64,000 nt of DNA from positions 124,001 to 188,000 of the forward strand of contig CAXRGQ010000008.1 of NCBI GenBank assembly GCA_964230215.1, given 5' to 3'. This document shows, piece by piece, positions 8,623-17,960 of the stretch. Position 1 is the stretch's first letter; every line of letters starts with the position of its first letter. The translations under genes were made by a program, and so were the position numbers. This DNA is from JAUILH01 sp964230215. Lineage in GTDB: Bacteria; Bacteroidota; Bacteroidia; Flavobacteriales_D; JAUILH01. The notes beneath the pieces were generated by a model. That model was not told where the DNA came from and ran no database searches. It saw only the letters and a list, made by a program, of their open reading frames with translations.

Positions 8623-11600
8623 CTAGAAATCAAGAGATAAAGATAAGTATCTAATCGATCTTTGTCTTGCGCCATCGTCAATTCCCCATGCCCAATCAAA
8701 GCGCACAAAATAACCAAACAATCGTGATCGCAATCCAAAGCCGTAGCCCCATACCACAGGGTCTTTTAAGTTTTCGATTTCTATATGATAAATATTGTCA
8801 TCAATTTCTATGGTGTTAAATGCATTGTCATCGCTATACGGATGTGTTCCCGTCCATGCTGCACCAATATCACTGAAACCTATTACTTGGAAGTTTTCAA
8901 GGAAGTCAGATTTCACCGGCTTGTTCATCAACATTTTTACTACTGGAATTCGCACTTCATTATTGATAACAGCAAAATTACTTCCATTACGAATGTTCTG
9001 AACAAAACCACGTACAGGAGTGCCGACCGTTTGGAAGGCGAAATTTTCACCACTAGGAACCTGAATTGCATCATCAAAACTTGGGTTGCGTCTGAAAATC
9101 CAGTTATCCACTCCGCCCAAATAATAAACTAATTTTTTATCTCCAAAGGAGTAGCTTCCTGCAAATCTACCGGCATAAATGATGTCTTTGTATATTCTTT
9201 GGTAATGTCTAAAATCAGCTCCAACAATATATGTGTTTGCCTTATCATCGGTTAGTTCTTTGTAGTATTCGCCAAAGATTTTGAATCGCGTACCATTATA
9301 TAAGTTCAAACCTCTTGGTCTCACAGCATCAAAAACGTACTCAACTTTTGCATTAGCATTGTGAAAGAAATCGTCGGGTGTATCAAGTGAAATATTTTCT
9401 AGCGCCTTCGTGATATTTCGGTCATTTCTATACCCAGCAGTTGTGCGTACAGATTGAACTTCATCTATAGCAAAATTGGCCCGATACTTTAGTTCGTGAG
9501 TAATTACTTTGACAAGTTGAAAATCGTTGTCAAATGCTCTAAAAGAATTTCGATAGCCAATAACTTTGTGATCAATTCTACCGGATAGGTCATCATAGGT
9601 GATAAGGTATTCACCACTCTCAAAGTCTATTGGCATTCTAAAACCACCCACTAATTTGTAGTCTTCAAATAGGTCAGATACGCCCATTTTCACAAGACCA
9701 TTAAACCCTGGATTGAAATAAATGGCTCCAGGCCCAGCATAACGCTGATAGCTCTGAAAAAGAAATTGATTATCAAATTGAGTAACAAGATAGTCTACGG
9801 CGAAATTCGTTTTATATAGTTGGTATCCTGGAAGTTCGAATTCGGCCTGTTCTTTTTCCTCTTCCTTAGCAGCTATCACTTTTTCCTGCTTGTCTATATT
9901 GTTGGCTTTGTCCAGCTCTTCTACCTCTTTCTCAAATTCTGGTGTATCATCTTCAAACTGATAATGATCAATATTAATGGACTCGGTTTTTCCAGCATCA
10001 TTTAGTTTAATCAGTTCTACATCCACTTTGTCTTTTACGGGTCCTGTCTTTTTTACAAGTGCCTCAATAAACGTTGTGTTTTTAAGGTCGGAGATTTCCA
10101 TTGACTTATCTGCGCTTGTATTGCTGACAAAGAAGTTATACACGCCATCTTGGAAGGTCATAAATGACAAGACTTTGGTGCTAGCATTCACATTGTATTG
10201 CAAAACATTATACTGATAGTTGCTCAAGGCCTTTTCTGTAGCAAAGTATTTGTAATGAATAACCGTATCGATATAGGCAATAGCACTATCGTATTGCGCT
10301 ACATATCGATTAAAAACACCATTTCGATCAGAAACGTAGGTGTAATTAAGTTTGTCGTAAGAATACGGGTTGAACTCGTCCGCATACGGTGTATTAGTAA
10401 TTCTTTGAAGAACCTGCGTTCTTTTTCTCATCTGACTTGGGTCAAAAATGAAAATATCAAAATGATTATTTATTAGGAAGATATCTTCTGCCTTTAATTG
10501 TTGTGGCAAAGTATCTGAAACTCTATTAGATGAAAAAATTACCTTGTCCGAACCCTTTACGAATCTAGGGTGAAGGTCATCATATATGTCATCAGTTAAT
10601 TGCGTCTGCACGCGTGACGGTCCTTTAAACATGTAAATATCTGTCTGGCCTTTAGCCACGGCAGACAATATCATGTTTGTACCCTCATCGTTGTAGGCAA
10701 AGTCAAGCACTTTGTTCAAATTGTCAACAATCAGGGTGGTTGTTTTACCATCATCTAATGTGTATATTTTTTGCTCGAGTAATCCTCGGTACTCTGTAAA
10801 GAACACCAACGCATTCAATGTGGGGTGCCAATTAATAACGGGATGAGAATAATCACTCGCTCTATCTAGCTTGTAGTCCTTCTTGTAGATGCGTTTGAGC
10901 TTTTTACTTTGCAAGTCGTAAATCCAAACCTTGTATTGTCCGAGTTGGTTGCTAACAAACGCAGCATAATCACCATTAGGGCTCACTTTGTATTGAGTGT
11001 ATACAGCGTCTCTTTTATTCTTAATATTGAGATTCTCTAGCTCTACCAAAGATTGATATTGATTGTCGGCTTGATAACGTTTGCGATAAAAGTTGATGTA
11101 GTCGTTAGCGAGAGCATTTAAATTCATTCCAAGCACAAACAGAAATCCATTCTCGATACTCCTGCTAATGCGCGCCATGTAGAATATCTGTGGTAATACC
11201 TTTTGACCGTATTTCTCGGCTATAAAATTCCACATTGAGTGTCCAGCTAACCTTGCATCTTCACCTTCTAACTTGTTGAACTTAGTGTATCGACCTGTTA
11301 TTATACCGTCTTTAACTTTAGCATCAATAGTAGTGTTCCAGCCTTTCCCAATGTATTCTGTAAATCCCTCAGTGTACCAACTAGGTAAACTCATCAGCGT
11401 ACTGCTTTTTATAGCGTCTTTCCAATCATCACCATAGAGCATTTTTTGAACGAGAATTTCTGCAATGCCAGCTCTAATTTGTTCCGCTAGTTTCCGATGA
11501 TCGCCTTCATAGTAAACAAAGAGTTTTGTGCCTTGAATATGTGTCACCCCGCCAATATTAGATGATTCGGCTGTAGTGATACCGATATTACTCATCTTAA

Positions 11601-11889
11601 ATTCGGCATGACTATTAAAGACTAATATTTCCAGTTTTTCCTCAACATAGTACTCAAAGAATTTTTGAAGCTCTTTGAGGTGCTTATCCGCTAATCTAGC
11701 CGAATATGCAGCGTGTTTCTCACCCTGTCCATAGTAATAAACGGTGAATTTTTGGTACTTATGGAACTTCCAATCAAAGCCGTAATACTGTACGCGATTT
11801 TTACCAAACTCCTGATAGGAGCCAGTGTAGAACTGACCAAAGCTTAAGCTGGTAGCAATAATGCATGCTATGAGTAGAAATATCTTCAA
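8623..11889 (-). CDS. MA-like / TolB-type propeller / barrel envelope protein
   Basis: The 1088-residue exported protein has a signal peptide (MKIFLLIACIIATSLSFGQ). An N-terminal gluzincin-like region (about 25-270) contains SWYTEGFTEYIGKG, but the place where HExxH should sit reads LAEQIRAGIAEILVQ, so the zinc site looks lost. A TolB/WD40-like propeller follows (about 290-640), with repeats such as SPNGDYAAFVSNQLG and NPYSYDKLNYTYVSD. A charged linker of E/K runs (about 665-695) comes next. The C-terminal third has alternating aromatic strands ending in YLSLSLDF, like an outer-membrane barrel. The start appears to be TTG at 11889. Homologous architectures are widespread in Bacteroidota without known function. 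Confidence 0.75.
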   Translation of the reverse strand: MKIFLLIACIIATSLSFGQFYTGSYQEFGKNRVQYYGFDWKFHKYQKFTVYYYGQGEKHAAYSARLADKHLKELQKFFEYYVEEKLEILVFNSHAEFKMSNIGITTAESSNIGGVTHIQGTKLFVYYEGDHRKLAEQIRAGIAEILVQKMLYGDDWKDAIKSSTLMSLPSWYTEGFTEYIGKGWNTTIDAKVKDGIITGRYTKFNKLEGEDARLAGHSMWNFIAEKYGQKVLPQIFYMARISRSIENGFLFVLGMNLNALANDYINFYRKRYQADNQYQSLVELENLNIKNKRDAVYTQYKVSPNGDYAAFVSNQLGQYKVWIYDLQSKKLKRIYKKDYKLDRASDYSHPVINWHPTLNALVFFTEYRGLLEQKIYTLDDGKTTTLIVDNLNKVLDFAYNDEGTNMILSAVAKGQTDIYMFKGPSRVQTQLTDDIYDDLHPRFVKGSDKVIFSSNRVSDTLPQQLKAEDIFLINNHFDIFIFDPSQMRKRTQVLQRITNTPYADEFNPYSYDKLNYTYVSDRNGVFNRYVAQYDSAIAYIDTVIHYKYFATEKALSNYQYNVLQYNVNASTKVLSFMTFQDGVYNFFVSNTSADKSMEISDLKNTTFIEALVKKTGPVKDKVDVELIKLNDAGKTESINIDHYQFEDDTPEFEKEVEELDKANNIDKQEKVIAAKEEEKEQAEFELPGYQLYKTNFAVDYLVTQFDNQFLFQSYQRYAGPGAIYFNPGFNGLVKMGVSDLFEDYKLVGGFRMPIDFESGEYLITYDDLSGRIDHKVIGYRNSFRAFDNDFQLVKVITHELKYRANFAIDEVQSVRTTAGYRNDRNITKALENISLDTPDDFFHNANAKVEYVFDAVRPRGLNLYNGTRFKIFGEYYKELTDDKANTYIVGADFRHYQRIYKDIIYAGRFAGSYSFGDKKLVYYLGGVDNWIFRRNPSFDDAIQVPSGENFAFQTVGTPVRGFVQNIRNGSNFAVINNEVRIPVVKMLMNKPVKSDFLENFQVIGFSDIGAAWTGTHPYSDDNAFNTIEIDDNIYHIEIENLKDPVVWGYGFGLRSRLFGYFVRFDWAWGIDDGARQRSIRYLSLSLDF

Positions 11890-11941
11890 AAACGCCGAAT
11901 CAATCTATTACGTAAATATAACTAAAAACAAGCGACCTTAT

Positions 11942-11949
11942 TATATTTG
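11942..11949 (+). promoter_or_regulatory. -7 promoter element of the MBL hydrolase gene
   Basis: TATATTTG matches TAnnTTTG, 17 nt before the ATG at 11967. No clear TTG sits at -33. Confidence 0.45.
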
Positions 11950-11966
11950 GGGACTAATAGATTTGT

Positions 11967-12608
11967 ATGGAAGTATTAAGTTTAACCTTTGGACCATTTC
12001 AGGAAAACACATATATCCTTGTTGACGACAATAAGGAGTGTGCAATAGTGGACCCGGGATGTTCTAACAGTGAGGAAAGAGTCTACCTAAAAACAACAAT
12101 AGAGCAACGAGGATTAAAACCAGTGTTGCTCCTAAACACTCATTGTCATATCGACCATGTTTTTGGTAATGCTTTTGTAGCAGAAGAGTGGTCGCTTGAC
12201 CTTCATGCCCATAAGCTGGATTTGCCTACGCTAGAAATGGCGCCGCTATCATGTCAGTTGTATGGTATACCGGGCTACATAGAGTCACCTAAACCGAAGG
12301 TGTTTATTGATGAAGGAGATGTGATTGAATTCGGTAACACTAAGCTAGATGTAATTTTTGTGCCAGGTCATGCGCCAGGTCATGTGGCATTTATTAATCA
12401 TGATGATAGGGTAGTAATAAATGGTGATGTGCTCTTTAGAGGGAGTATTGGTAGAACCGATTTGCCTGGGGGCAATCATGCTGAACTAGAGCGTAGTATA
12501 AGAGAAAAGATGTATACCCTTCCGGACGACTATGTGGTGTGTTGTGGGCATGGTCCGAATACAACTATTGGTGAGGAAAAGTCAGGAAACGCCTTTTTTA
12601 GGGTGTAA
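11967..12608 (+). CDS. MBL-fold metallo-hydrolase (glyoxalase II-like)
   Basis: This is a cytoplasmic binuclear metal hydrolase of 213 residues. The metal motif THCHIDH (58-64) supplies H59, H61, D63 and H64. Further ligands are VPGHAPGHVAF (about 133-143), NGDVLF (about 152-157) and VVCCGHGPNTTIG near the C-terminus. This matches the short glyoxalase-II-like subgroup (YcbL type) that lacks the extra C-terminal helical domain of true GloB. The natural substrate is unknown; a thioester is plausible. It is monocistronic, with its own -7 element and a strong terminator. Confidence 0.87.
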   Translation: MEVLSLTFGPFQENTYILVDDNKECAIVDPGCSNSEERVYLKTTIEQRGLKPVLLLNTHCHIDHVFGNAFVAEEWSLDLHAHKLDLPTLEMAPLSCQLYGIPGYIESPKPKVFIDEGDVIEFGNTKLDVIFVPGHAPGHVAFINHDDRVVINGDVLFRGSIGRTDLPGGNHAELERSIREKMYTLPDDYVVCCGHGPNTTIGEEKSGNAFFRV

Positions 12609-12622
12609 ATAGAGTAAACAAC

Positions 12623-12650
12623 AAGGGGAGCGCTGCTCCCCTTTCTTATT
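12623..12650. terminator. bidirectional intrinsic terminator
   Basis: A 9-bp perfect stem AAGGGGAGC / GCTCCCCTT with loop GCT is followed by a T-rich run on the plus strand. The upstream AA and T runs let it serve both the MBL gene and the convergent TerB-like gene. Confidence 0.8.
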
Positions 12651-12668
12651 ATATCTTCGTTAAACGAC

Positions 12669-13091
12669 TTAGCTCATAAACTTAGCAAGAATTTGCTCTT
12701 CATTAAGGCCTTCGTCTAGTCCGTTTAGTGTAACATCTACCGCTTCAACGATATCATCTTCCGTAAACCCCAAAGCGATACCATATCGTTTTAATAAAGA
12801 CAATTCTTCTTCTTCAAAAACATTGTCAGCATTTACCATTTCAATTAAATTGATAAGTCTGCTGTAACGTTCTTCTTTTTGTGAAGGAGGGTTAATCTCG
12901 ATGGCAGACGGGTTATTCAGAATTTCGTTTGCTTGCTCATCACTTAAACCTATGTGCTTGGCAATTTTTTTAAGTAAATCACTTTCTTCAATGCTAACAA
13001 TTCCGTCAGCTTTTGCTATAAACACTAGGTTTCTGAAGTGGCCCTTAAGTTGCTTTTTTTCTCCGCTCTCAAATATTTCTGCTATCGACAT
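12669..13091 (-). CDS. TerB-like domain protein
   Basis: The 140-residue soluble, acidic, all-helical protein matches the TerB (tellurite resistance B-like) fold. The two halves each carry an acidic EF-hand-like segment: KADGIVSIEESDLL (about 28-41) and NADNVFEEEELSLL (about 91-104). TerB-like domains are thought to bind metals and act as adaptors. The family name does not imply tellurite resistance, and no terZCD genes are nearby. It has its own promoter and a shared terminator. Confidence 0.78.
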   Translation of the reverse strand: MSIAEIFESGEKKQLKGHFRNLVFIAKADGIVSIEESDLLKKIAKHIGLSDEQANEILNNPSAIEINPPSQKEERYSRLINLIEMVNADNVFEEEELSLLKRYGIALGFTEDDIVEAVDVTLNGLDEGLNEEQILAKFMS

Positions 13092-13114
13092 GCTTTCTAA
13101 AATTTTTTCAGCTA

Positions 13115-13146
13115 CAAATTTAATTAAATCAGCTTCACAAAATCAA
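13115..13146 (-). promoter_or_regulatory. promoter of the TerB-like gene
   Basis: On the minus strand, TTG (13146-13144) and TAAATTTG (13122-13115) are separated by 21 bp, a good Bacteroidota -33/-7 pair. The leader would be about 20 nt. Confidence 0.55.
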
Positions 13147-13149
13147 TAA

Positions 13150-14190
13150 TTAGAACTTATATACAAATCCTATTCCTGTTACCCATTTAAATTGAACACC
13201 TGGCGCTAATCTTGATGTCACAATTGCTCCTGTTGATGGGTCTCTCTCCGTAACGATTAATTTACTGTCAATATCATCGTCGTAAATTAAATGAGTACCT
13301 GTCGTAAATGAGAAATACTTTAGGAACTGCATAGAAATTAATGTTTCCCAACTAACATCAATGTTTTGTGGGTTTTCTATATAGTTCGAGAATAAATCAA
13401 TTTTAGTGCTAAATGTCATTGATTCGGTAACAGCCCCTTTGTCATTTTTATTTTCAAATAACTTTTTATTGTATGCGGCCTTAACATAGCCTCCAACTTC
13501 AAATCGAATCATTTCGCCTTTATCAACACCAAATGCACCTCTACTTGACAATGTATCATCAGCTACGATTGTAGTCTTACTTGTAAGTGGTGATAAGAAT
13601 AACGTGAAGTGTTTGTTTGGCTTGTAGTCGAGTCCAACGGCTGCAATTACGTATGCCGGAGCTGCAAAATCGGATATTTTTTTATTGATGTCTTTTGAAT
13701 CTGCTGGGTTGGCGAAACCTGGTGCAAATTGTGATCTAAAGTTCAATAATCCCGAGTAGTACCAGTCTTGAAATGCATGTCTACCATACTTAGAAGCAAA
13801 ATCAATTCTATCATCACTTTTATAGAAAAGACCGTCGTCAACATTATCCAGAGGATCGGTATCGAACTGATTGACTAAACCATATCCAAGATCTAAGGTG
13901 TTATCCCATGTTGAGTTCTTTTTTACCAGCTTAGCATATAATGAAATTAAGCCTTTTCCTGATACAGAGTTAAGACCCCCACCGGCCCAATTTGATAAAA
14001 ACACGTTTGAAAAATCAAGTGTTATAACTCCTCCTCTATCCCAATAGGTCGTGTCTTTTTGTTCTGCTTTTTCTCTTTTACGGACTTTGTCTATCGCAGA
14101 TTTGGCGTCATTATCATTAAGGCCGCCACCTTGCGCTAAGGTTCCAAAGCTTAATGCTAATAATGTAAGTGTAAGTGCTAAGTGTCTCAT
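13150..14190 (-). CDS. DUF3078 domain-containing outer-membrane protein
   Basis: The exported protein of 346 residues has a clear signal peptide MRHLALTLTLLALSFGTLAQ, which is why I use the ATG at 14190 and not the in-frame ATG at 14217. The body matches DUF3078: YWDRGGVITLDFSNVFLSNWAGGG near the mature N-terminus, then strand-rich sequence with LSPLTSKTTIVADDTLS and a C-terminal WVTGIGFVYKF typical of a barrel end. The function of DUF3078 proteins is unknown. Another envelope protein gene lies 100 bp upstream on the same strand. Confidence 0.85.
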   Translation of the reverse strand: MRHLALTLTLLALSFGTLAQGGGLNDNDAKSAIDKVRKREKAEQKDTTYWDRGGVITLDFSNVFLSNWAGGGLNSVSGKGLISLYAKLVKKNSTWDNTLDLGYGLVNQFDTDPLDNVDDGLFYKSDDRIDFASKYGRHAFQDWYYSGLLNFRSQFAPGFANPADSKDINKKISDFAAPAYVIAAVGLDYKPNKHFTLFLSPLTSKTTIVADDTLSSRGAFGVDKGEMIRFEVGGYVKAAYNKKLFENKNDKGAVTESMTFSTKIDLFSNYIENPQNIDVSWETLISMQFLKYFSFTTGTHLIYDDDIDSKLIVTERDPSTGAIVTSRLAPGVQFKWVTGIGFVYKF

Positions 14191-14290
14191 TTTGAAAATT
14201 TTTGCAAAAAAAGACATTATGTTTCAAATAGCCACAAGTAAAGCCGGATTTTTAGATGAACGGCCTATTTATGGGGTGAATAGCGCAGTA

Positions 14291-15121
14291 CTATCGATAA
14301 TTTGGATCATCCTTAGGACCATTGGCGTCATCATATACTGGAGGACAACTGGTGTTGTTTTGACATGTCCATGCGAATCTAATGGTCAAAATTAAAGGCC
14401 TATATTCGCTCATGTATTTTGGCATCTTGAGTTTAAAATTTGTCCATGGTGAGAAATTAACCAAAGGAGTCTCTATTGTGGGGATAAGAAAGAAACGCTC
14501 TCTAAATTTAAAGCCCAAACCGAGTTTGTAGTGTATCTGCGCCCAAAATCTAGGAATAGTTTCGTCGGTTCTGAATGGTCCAGAGATATCGTCGGAGTTC
14601 ATAATAATAGAGTAATCTATGTTGGCTCCTAACGAGTTCTGAAGGAACATCTTATTTGAAATTTGCAGAATATTATTGAAGTTGACGTAGGCTAGAATGT
14701 TATGATGAGCAAAATTACCCGCGCCTTCAGTTGTGGCAAAAGCGTTTTCTTGTCCAGCAACTCTCCATTCGCCTTCATAACTCTCTTTTCCTCTTAGGCC
14801 TTTGTAAGCAATTCCGTAATCCATATAAGGGAATAGTCTTGCATATTTAAAAATCTTATATCGACCTACACCAAGATAAAAGCCAATTCTCCCGCCTGGG
14901 TCATGCGTTGCTGTATAGGTAGTGTCGCCACTTGAATATAAGTCATCGCCTGAGTTTCTAAAGCGTGTGCCCATCCATGTCACACCCGGATCAAAATGCC
15001 AGCCACTCAACTTGTAGAATCCTTCTCGCCTAACCAATGCAGATTTTCCTGTTGAATATGCATATTGGGAATGTCCCGAAAGGGCCAATAACATTAAGAA
15101 TAGAACAAGTAGTGATTTCAT
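14291..15121 (-). CDS. hypothetical envelope protein, probable outer-membrane barrel
   Basis: The 276-residue protein has a signal peptide (MKSLLVLFLMLLALSGHSQ) and no recognised domain. Alternating hydrophobic and aromatic strands with glycine (RIGFYLGVGRYKIFKYARLFPYMDYGIAYKG; IHYKLGLGFKFRERFFLIPTIETP) suggest a small outer-membrane barrel. The tail is Asn/Asp/Pro-rich and contains two cysteines (TCQNNTSCPP). It follows the kynU/small-protein pair by 36 bp on the same strand and may be cotranscribed. Confidence 0.65.
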   Translation of the reverse strand: MKSLLVLFLMLLALSGHSQYAYSTGKSALVRREGFYKLSGWHFDPGVTWMGTRFRNSGDDLYSSGDTTYTATHDPGGRIGFYLGVGRYKIFKYARLFPYMDYGIAYKGLRGKESYEGEWRVAGQENAFATTEGAGNFAHHNILAYVNFNNILQISNKMFLQNSLGANIDYSIIMNSDDISGPFRTDETIPRFWAQIHYKLGLGFKFRERFFLIPTIETPLVNFSPWTNFKLKMPKYMSEYRPLILTIRFAWTCQNNTSCPPVYDDANGPKDDPNYR

Positions 15122-15157
15122 ATACTGTATTAATACAAATAAGTAACTCTAAATTAG

Positions 15158-15337
15158 TTAATCCCGTTTCTTATCCCAGTGCTTTCGATATTTATTATCA
15201 AAAAATTTTCCAGGTTTTGGAATCGATCTATTCTTTTGCATTCTGACTGAAATTCTCCAAACAACAATTCCTGCCACAAGCACGCCAAAGGCGTAGGCAA
15301 CAATTTTACTAAAGTCAAGGATTTCTTTTTCGGTCAT
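15158..15337 (-). CDS. small single-pass membrane protein coupled to kynU
   Basis: This 59-residue reading frame begins MTEKEILDFSKIVAYAFGVL, continues with a hydrophobic helix (about 12-30), and ends in a very basic tail (MQKNRSIPKPGKFFDNKYRK, then HWDKKRD). Its ATG shares one base with the kynU stop (TAATG), the classic coupling arrangement, and it fills an otherwise empty gap. The positive-inside rule places the C-terminus in the cytoplasm. I do not recognise a family. Coding status is inferred from the coupling, the clean TM-plus-basic-tail layout and the position. Confidence 0.65.
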   Translation of the reverse strand: MTEKEILDFSKIVAYAFGVLVAGIVVWRISVRMQKNRSIPKPGKFFDNKYRKHWDKKRD

Positions 15338-16614
15338 TACTGAATAGCTTTCTCTAGCAAGTTAGCAAAATTATAAACATCCATGTAGGAGTTGTATAGT
15401 GGGGCAGGTGCTATTCTTATAACATTCGGTTCTCGCCAATCCGCTATTACGCCTTCTTCAGTTATTTTTTCAAATAAAGATTTTCCTTGACCATGACATA
15501 ATATGGATAATTGTGCCCCACGCTCATCCAGATTCTTTGGCGTTATTATTTCAAAATCACAATCATCATTGCGAGAAGACACTTCATTAATGCAAAACTC
15601 GAGATAGGATGTTAAATCATCGCTTTTAGCGCGTAATTTGTCCATGCCAACTTCATCAAAAAGATCTAAAGAGGCATTTAGGGCTGCCATGGAAATCACT
15701 GGAGCATTGCTTAATTGCCATCCCTCTGCACCTTTCATCGGGACAAAGCCTGGCTCCATATTAAAGCGCGTTTCTTTGTCATATCCCCACCATCCTGCGA
15801 ATCGTGGAAGCTCAGGTTTAAATTCATGTCGCTCATGTACAAAAAACCCTGAGACACCACCAGGACCTGAGTTTAGATACTTATAAGTACACCATGCAGC
15901 AAAATCTACATTCCAATCGTGTAGATGAAGTTTAATGTTACCAGCTCCGTGCGCCAAATCAAATCCAACCACTGCACCAGCTTTGTGACCAGCTTTAGTT
16001 ATTGATTTCATATCAAACACCTGACCGGTATAGTAGTTTACACCACCTATCATTATTAGGGCAATTTCGTCTCCATGCTCTTCTATAGCTTTTATTATAT
16101 CCTCATGTCTAATCGTAAGCTCACCTTCTCTTGGTCCTACCTCAATTAGCGCATCTTTGGGGTCATAGCCATGAAATTTCACTTGTGATTCTAGCGCATA
16201 TTGATCGCTAGGGAACGCTTTTTCCTCACAGAGTATTTTGTAGCGGCCGCCTTCTGGTCTATAAAAGGACACCATTAATAGGTGTAGGTTAGTAGTTAAA
16301 CTATGCGTTACCACTACTTCTCTGTCCTTCCCGCCAACAATTTTAGCCATTTTAGAGGTAAGTATTTCATGATACGAGAACCATGGATTTTTAGCCATAA
16401 AGTGACCTTCTACTCCAAATTTTGCCCAATCATCAAGCTCTTGCTGAATGTAATCTTTGGTTTGTTTCGGTTGTAATCCCAAAGAATTTCCTGTGAAATA
16501 AACACATTCCTTACCCATAAAGCTCGGGAAATGAAATTCTTGTCTGTATCGTGCTAATTCGTCTGCTTTATCTTTACTTGCTGCAAATTCGGCAGACATG
16601 CTATAGTTCTCCAT
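15337..16614 (-). CDS. kynU: kynureninase
   Basis: Kynureninase is a PLP-dependent hydrolase that cleaves L-kynurenine to anthranilate and alanine (or 3-hydroxykynurenine to 3-hydroxyanthranilate) in tryptophan degradation or NAD synthesis. The 425-residue protein has family-typical VYFTGNSLGLQPK (38-50), FDLAHGAGNIKLHLHDW (218-234) and the PLP-lysine segment CTYKYLNSGPGG (242-253, K245). Length fits the family. No kmo or haaO gene is in the window, so the pathway partners must lie elsewhere. A -7 element lies about 30 bp upstream of the ATG. Confidence 0.95.
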   Translation of the reverse strand: MENYSMSAEFAASKDKADELARYRQEFHFPSFMGKECVYFTGNSLGLQPKQTKDYIQQELDDWAKFGVEGHFMAKNPWFSYHEILTSKMAKIVGGKDREVVVTHSLTTNLHLLMVSFYRPEGGRYKILCEEKAFPSDQYALESQVKFHGYDPKDALIEVGPREGELTIRHEDIIKAIEEHGDEIALIMIGGVNYYTGQVFDMKSITKAGHKAGAVVGFDLAHGAGNIKLHLHDWNVDFAAWCTYKYLNSGPGGVSGFFVHERHEFKPELPRFAGWWGYDKETRFNMEPGFVPMKGAEGWQLSNAPVISMAALNASLDLFDEVGMDKLRAKSDDLTSYLEFCINEVSSRNDDCDFEIITPKNLDERGAQLSILCHGQGKSLFEKITEEGVIADWREPNVIRIAPAPLYNSYMDVYNFANLLEKAIQ

Positions 16615-16643
16615 GATATATTCTAACTTTACCTTCTAATTGT

Positions 16644-16651
16644 CAAAGATA
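16644..16651 (-). promoter_or_regulatory. -7 promoter element of kynU
   Basis: The minus strand reads TATCTTTG, matching TAnnTTTG, with a leader of about 25 nt to the ATG at 16614. No obvious -33 TTG. Confidence 0.4.
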
Positions 16652-16670
16652 GAAATCATTTGTTGAGATT

Positions 16671-17960
16671 ATGAGAGAGAAGTCCGTCGAATTATTCAAG
16701 AAAGCCAAGCAACTATTTCCAGGAGGTGTAAACTCACCAGTACGAGCGTTCAAATCTGTTGGAGGACAACCCTTATTTATGGTAAAAGGGGATGGTTCAA
16801 AAATCTGGGATGCTGATGGAAATAAATATATTGATTTTTGCTGTTCATGGGGTCCGCTAATCCATGGCCATAACAATCCGCTTGTTAAAAAGGCAATAAT
16901 GGAGACAGTGGAAAATGGTACTTCATTTGGAACACCAACGATACAAGAGAATGAATTGGGGGAGTTAATCATATCCAACCATCGCTTTATAGAGAAGATA
17001 AGATTTGTGAGCAGTGGAACAGAGGCAACTATGTCTGCTTTGAGGTTAGCACGCGGAATAACTGGTCGCAGTAAAATAATCAAGTTTGAAGGCTGCTATC
17101 ATGGTCACTCTGACGGTTTGCTTGTAAAAGCTGGGTCTGGCTTGGCAACATTCGGAACAAGCAGTAGTGCCGGTGTTCCTGAAGCATATGCAGCGGAAAC
17201 AATCGTATTACCGCTGAATGATGCAGAGGCCTTACATGAAGCCTTTTCAAAGTATAAGGATGAAATTGCCGCAGTAATTATTGAGCCGATTCCAGCTAAT
17301 AATGGTCTTTTATTACAAGACAAAACATTTTTGAAACTATTAAGAGAAGTTTGCACAGACAATTGCACACTCCTTATTTTTGATGAGGTAATTTCTGGAT
17401 TCAGAATTGGATTTGAAGGGGCAGCAGGATTTTACGACATACAACCAGATATTATTACATTCGGAAAAATTATAGGTGGGGGCTTACCAGTAGGTGCCTA
17501 TGGTGCGAGTGAAAAATTCATGTCATTTGTATCCCCAGACGGAGGTGTATACCAAGCAGGTACATTAAGCGGAAACCCCGTAGCTATGGCCGCAGGTTAT
17601 GCTCAATTATCAGAATGCCTCAAGGAAGGATTTTATCAAGATCAAGAAGAAAGAACGGCTACTTTTGTCGACCAGATAAACAATCATGCTAGCAAACATG
17701 GATACGCCTTTAGATTATTTCAAATGGGTTCTATTTTCTGGTTATCGTTTTCCGATAAAGAAGCTATTCGAAAAGCATCTGATATAGGAGAAGAGGGCGT
17801 GAATAAATTTACTGAGTTATTCAATTATTTACTGGAGAATGGTGTATACCTTGGGCCGTCTGCGTATGAAGTAGGTTTTGTATCCTCAGCGCATACAAAA
17901 GAGGATTTGGATATAGCCGCGAAAGTAATGTGCGACGGACTAGACAAGATTTTTGCCTAG
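16671..17960 (+). CDS. hemL: glutamate-1-semialdehyde 2,1-aminomutase
   Basis: HemL is a PLP enzyme of the C5 haem pathway that converts glutamate-1-semialdehyde to 5-aminolevulinate. The 429 residues show the aminotransferase class III fold: PGGVNSPVRAF (17-27), SSGTEATMSALRLARG (114-129), LIFDEVISGFRIG (235-247) and the PLP lysine in ITFGKIIGGGLPVGAYG (262-278, K266). Length is typical. It is divergent from kynU. Its 3' end overlaps the convergent UbiA-like gene by 21 bp. Haem supply fits with the oxidase operon later in the window. Confidence 0.95.
   Translation: MREKSVELFKKAKQLFPGGVNSPVRAFKSVGGQPLFMVKGDGSKIWDADGNKYIDFCCSWGPLIHGHNNPLVKKAIMETVENGTSFGTPTIQENELGELIISNHRFIEKIRFVSSGTEATMSALRLARGITGRSKIIKFEGCYHGHSDGLLVKAGSGLATFGTSSSAGVPEAYAAETIVLPLNDAEALHEAFSKYKDEIAAVIIEPIPANNGLLLQDKTFLKLLREVCTDNCTLLIFDEVISGFRIGFEGAAGFYDIQPDIITFGKIIGGGLPVGAYGASEKFMSFVSPDGGVYQAGTLSGNPVAMAAGYAQLSECLKEGFYQDQEERTATFVDQINNHASKHGYAFRLFQMGSIFWLSFSDKEAIRKASDIGEEGVNKFTELFNYLLENGVYLGPSAYEVGFVSSAHTKEDLDIAAKVMCDGLDKIFA

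Noticed and set aside
12669..13091. Tellurite-resistance gene
   Set aside because: Only the TerB-like fold is supported; no other ter genes nearby, so the resistance label is not justified.
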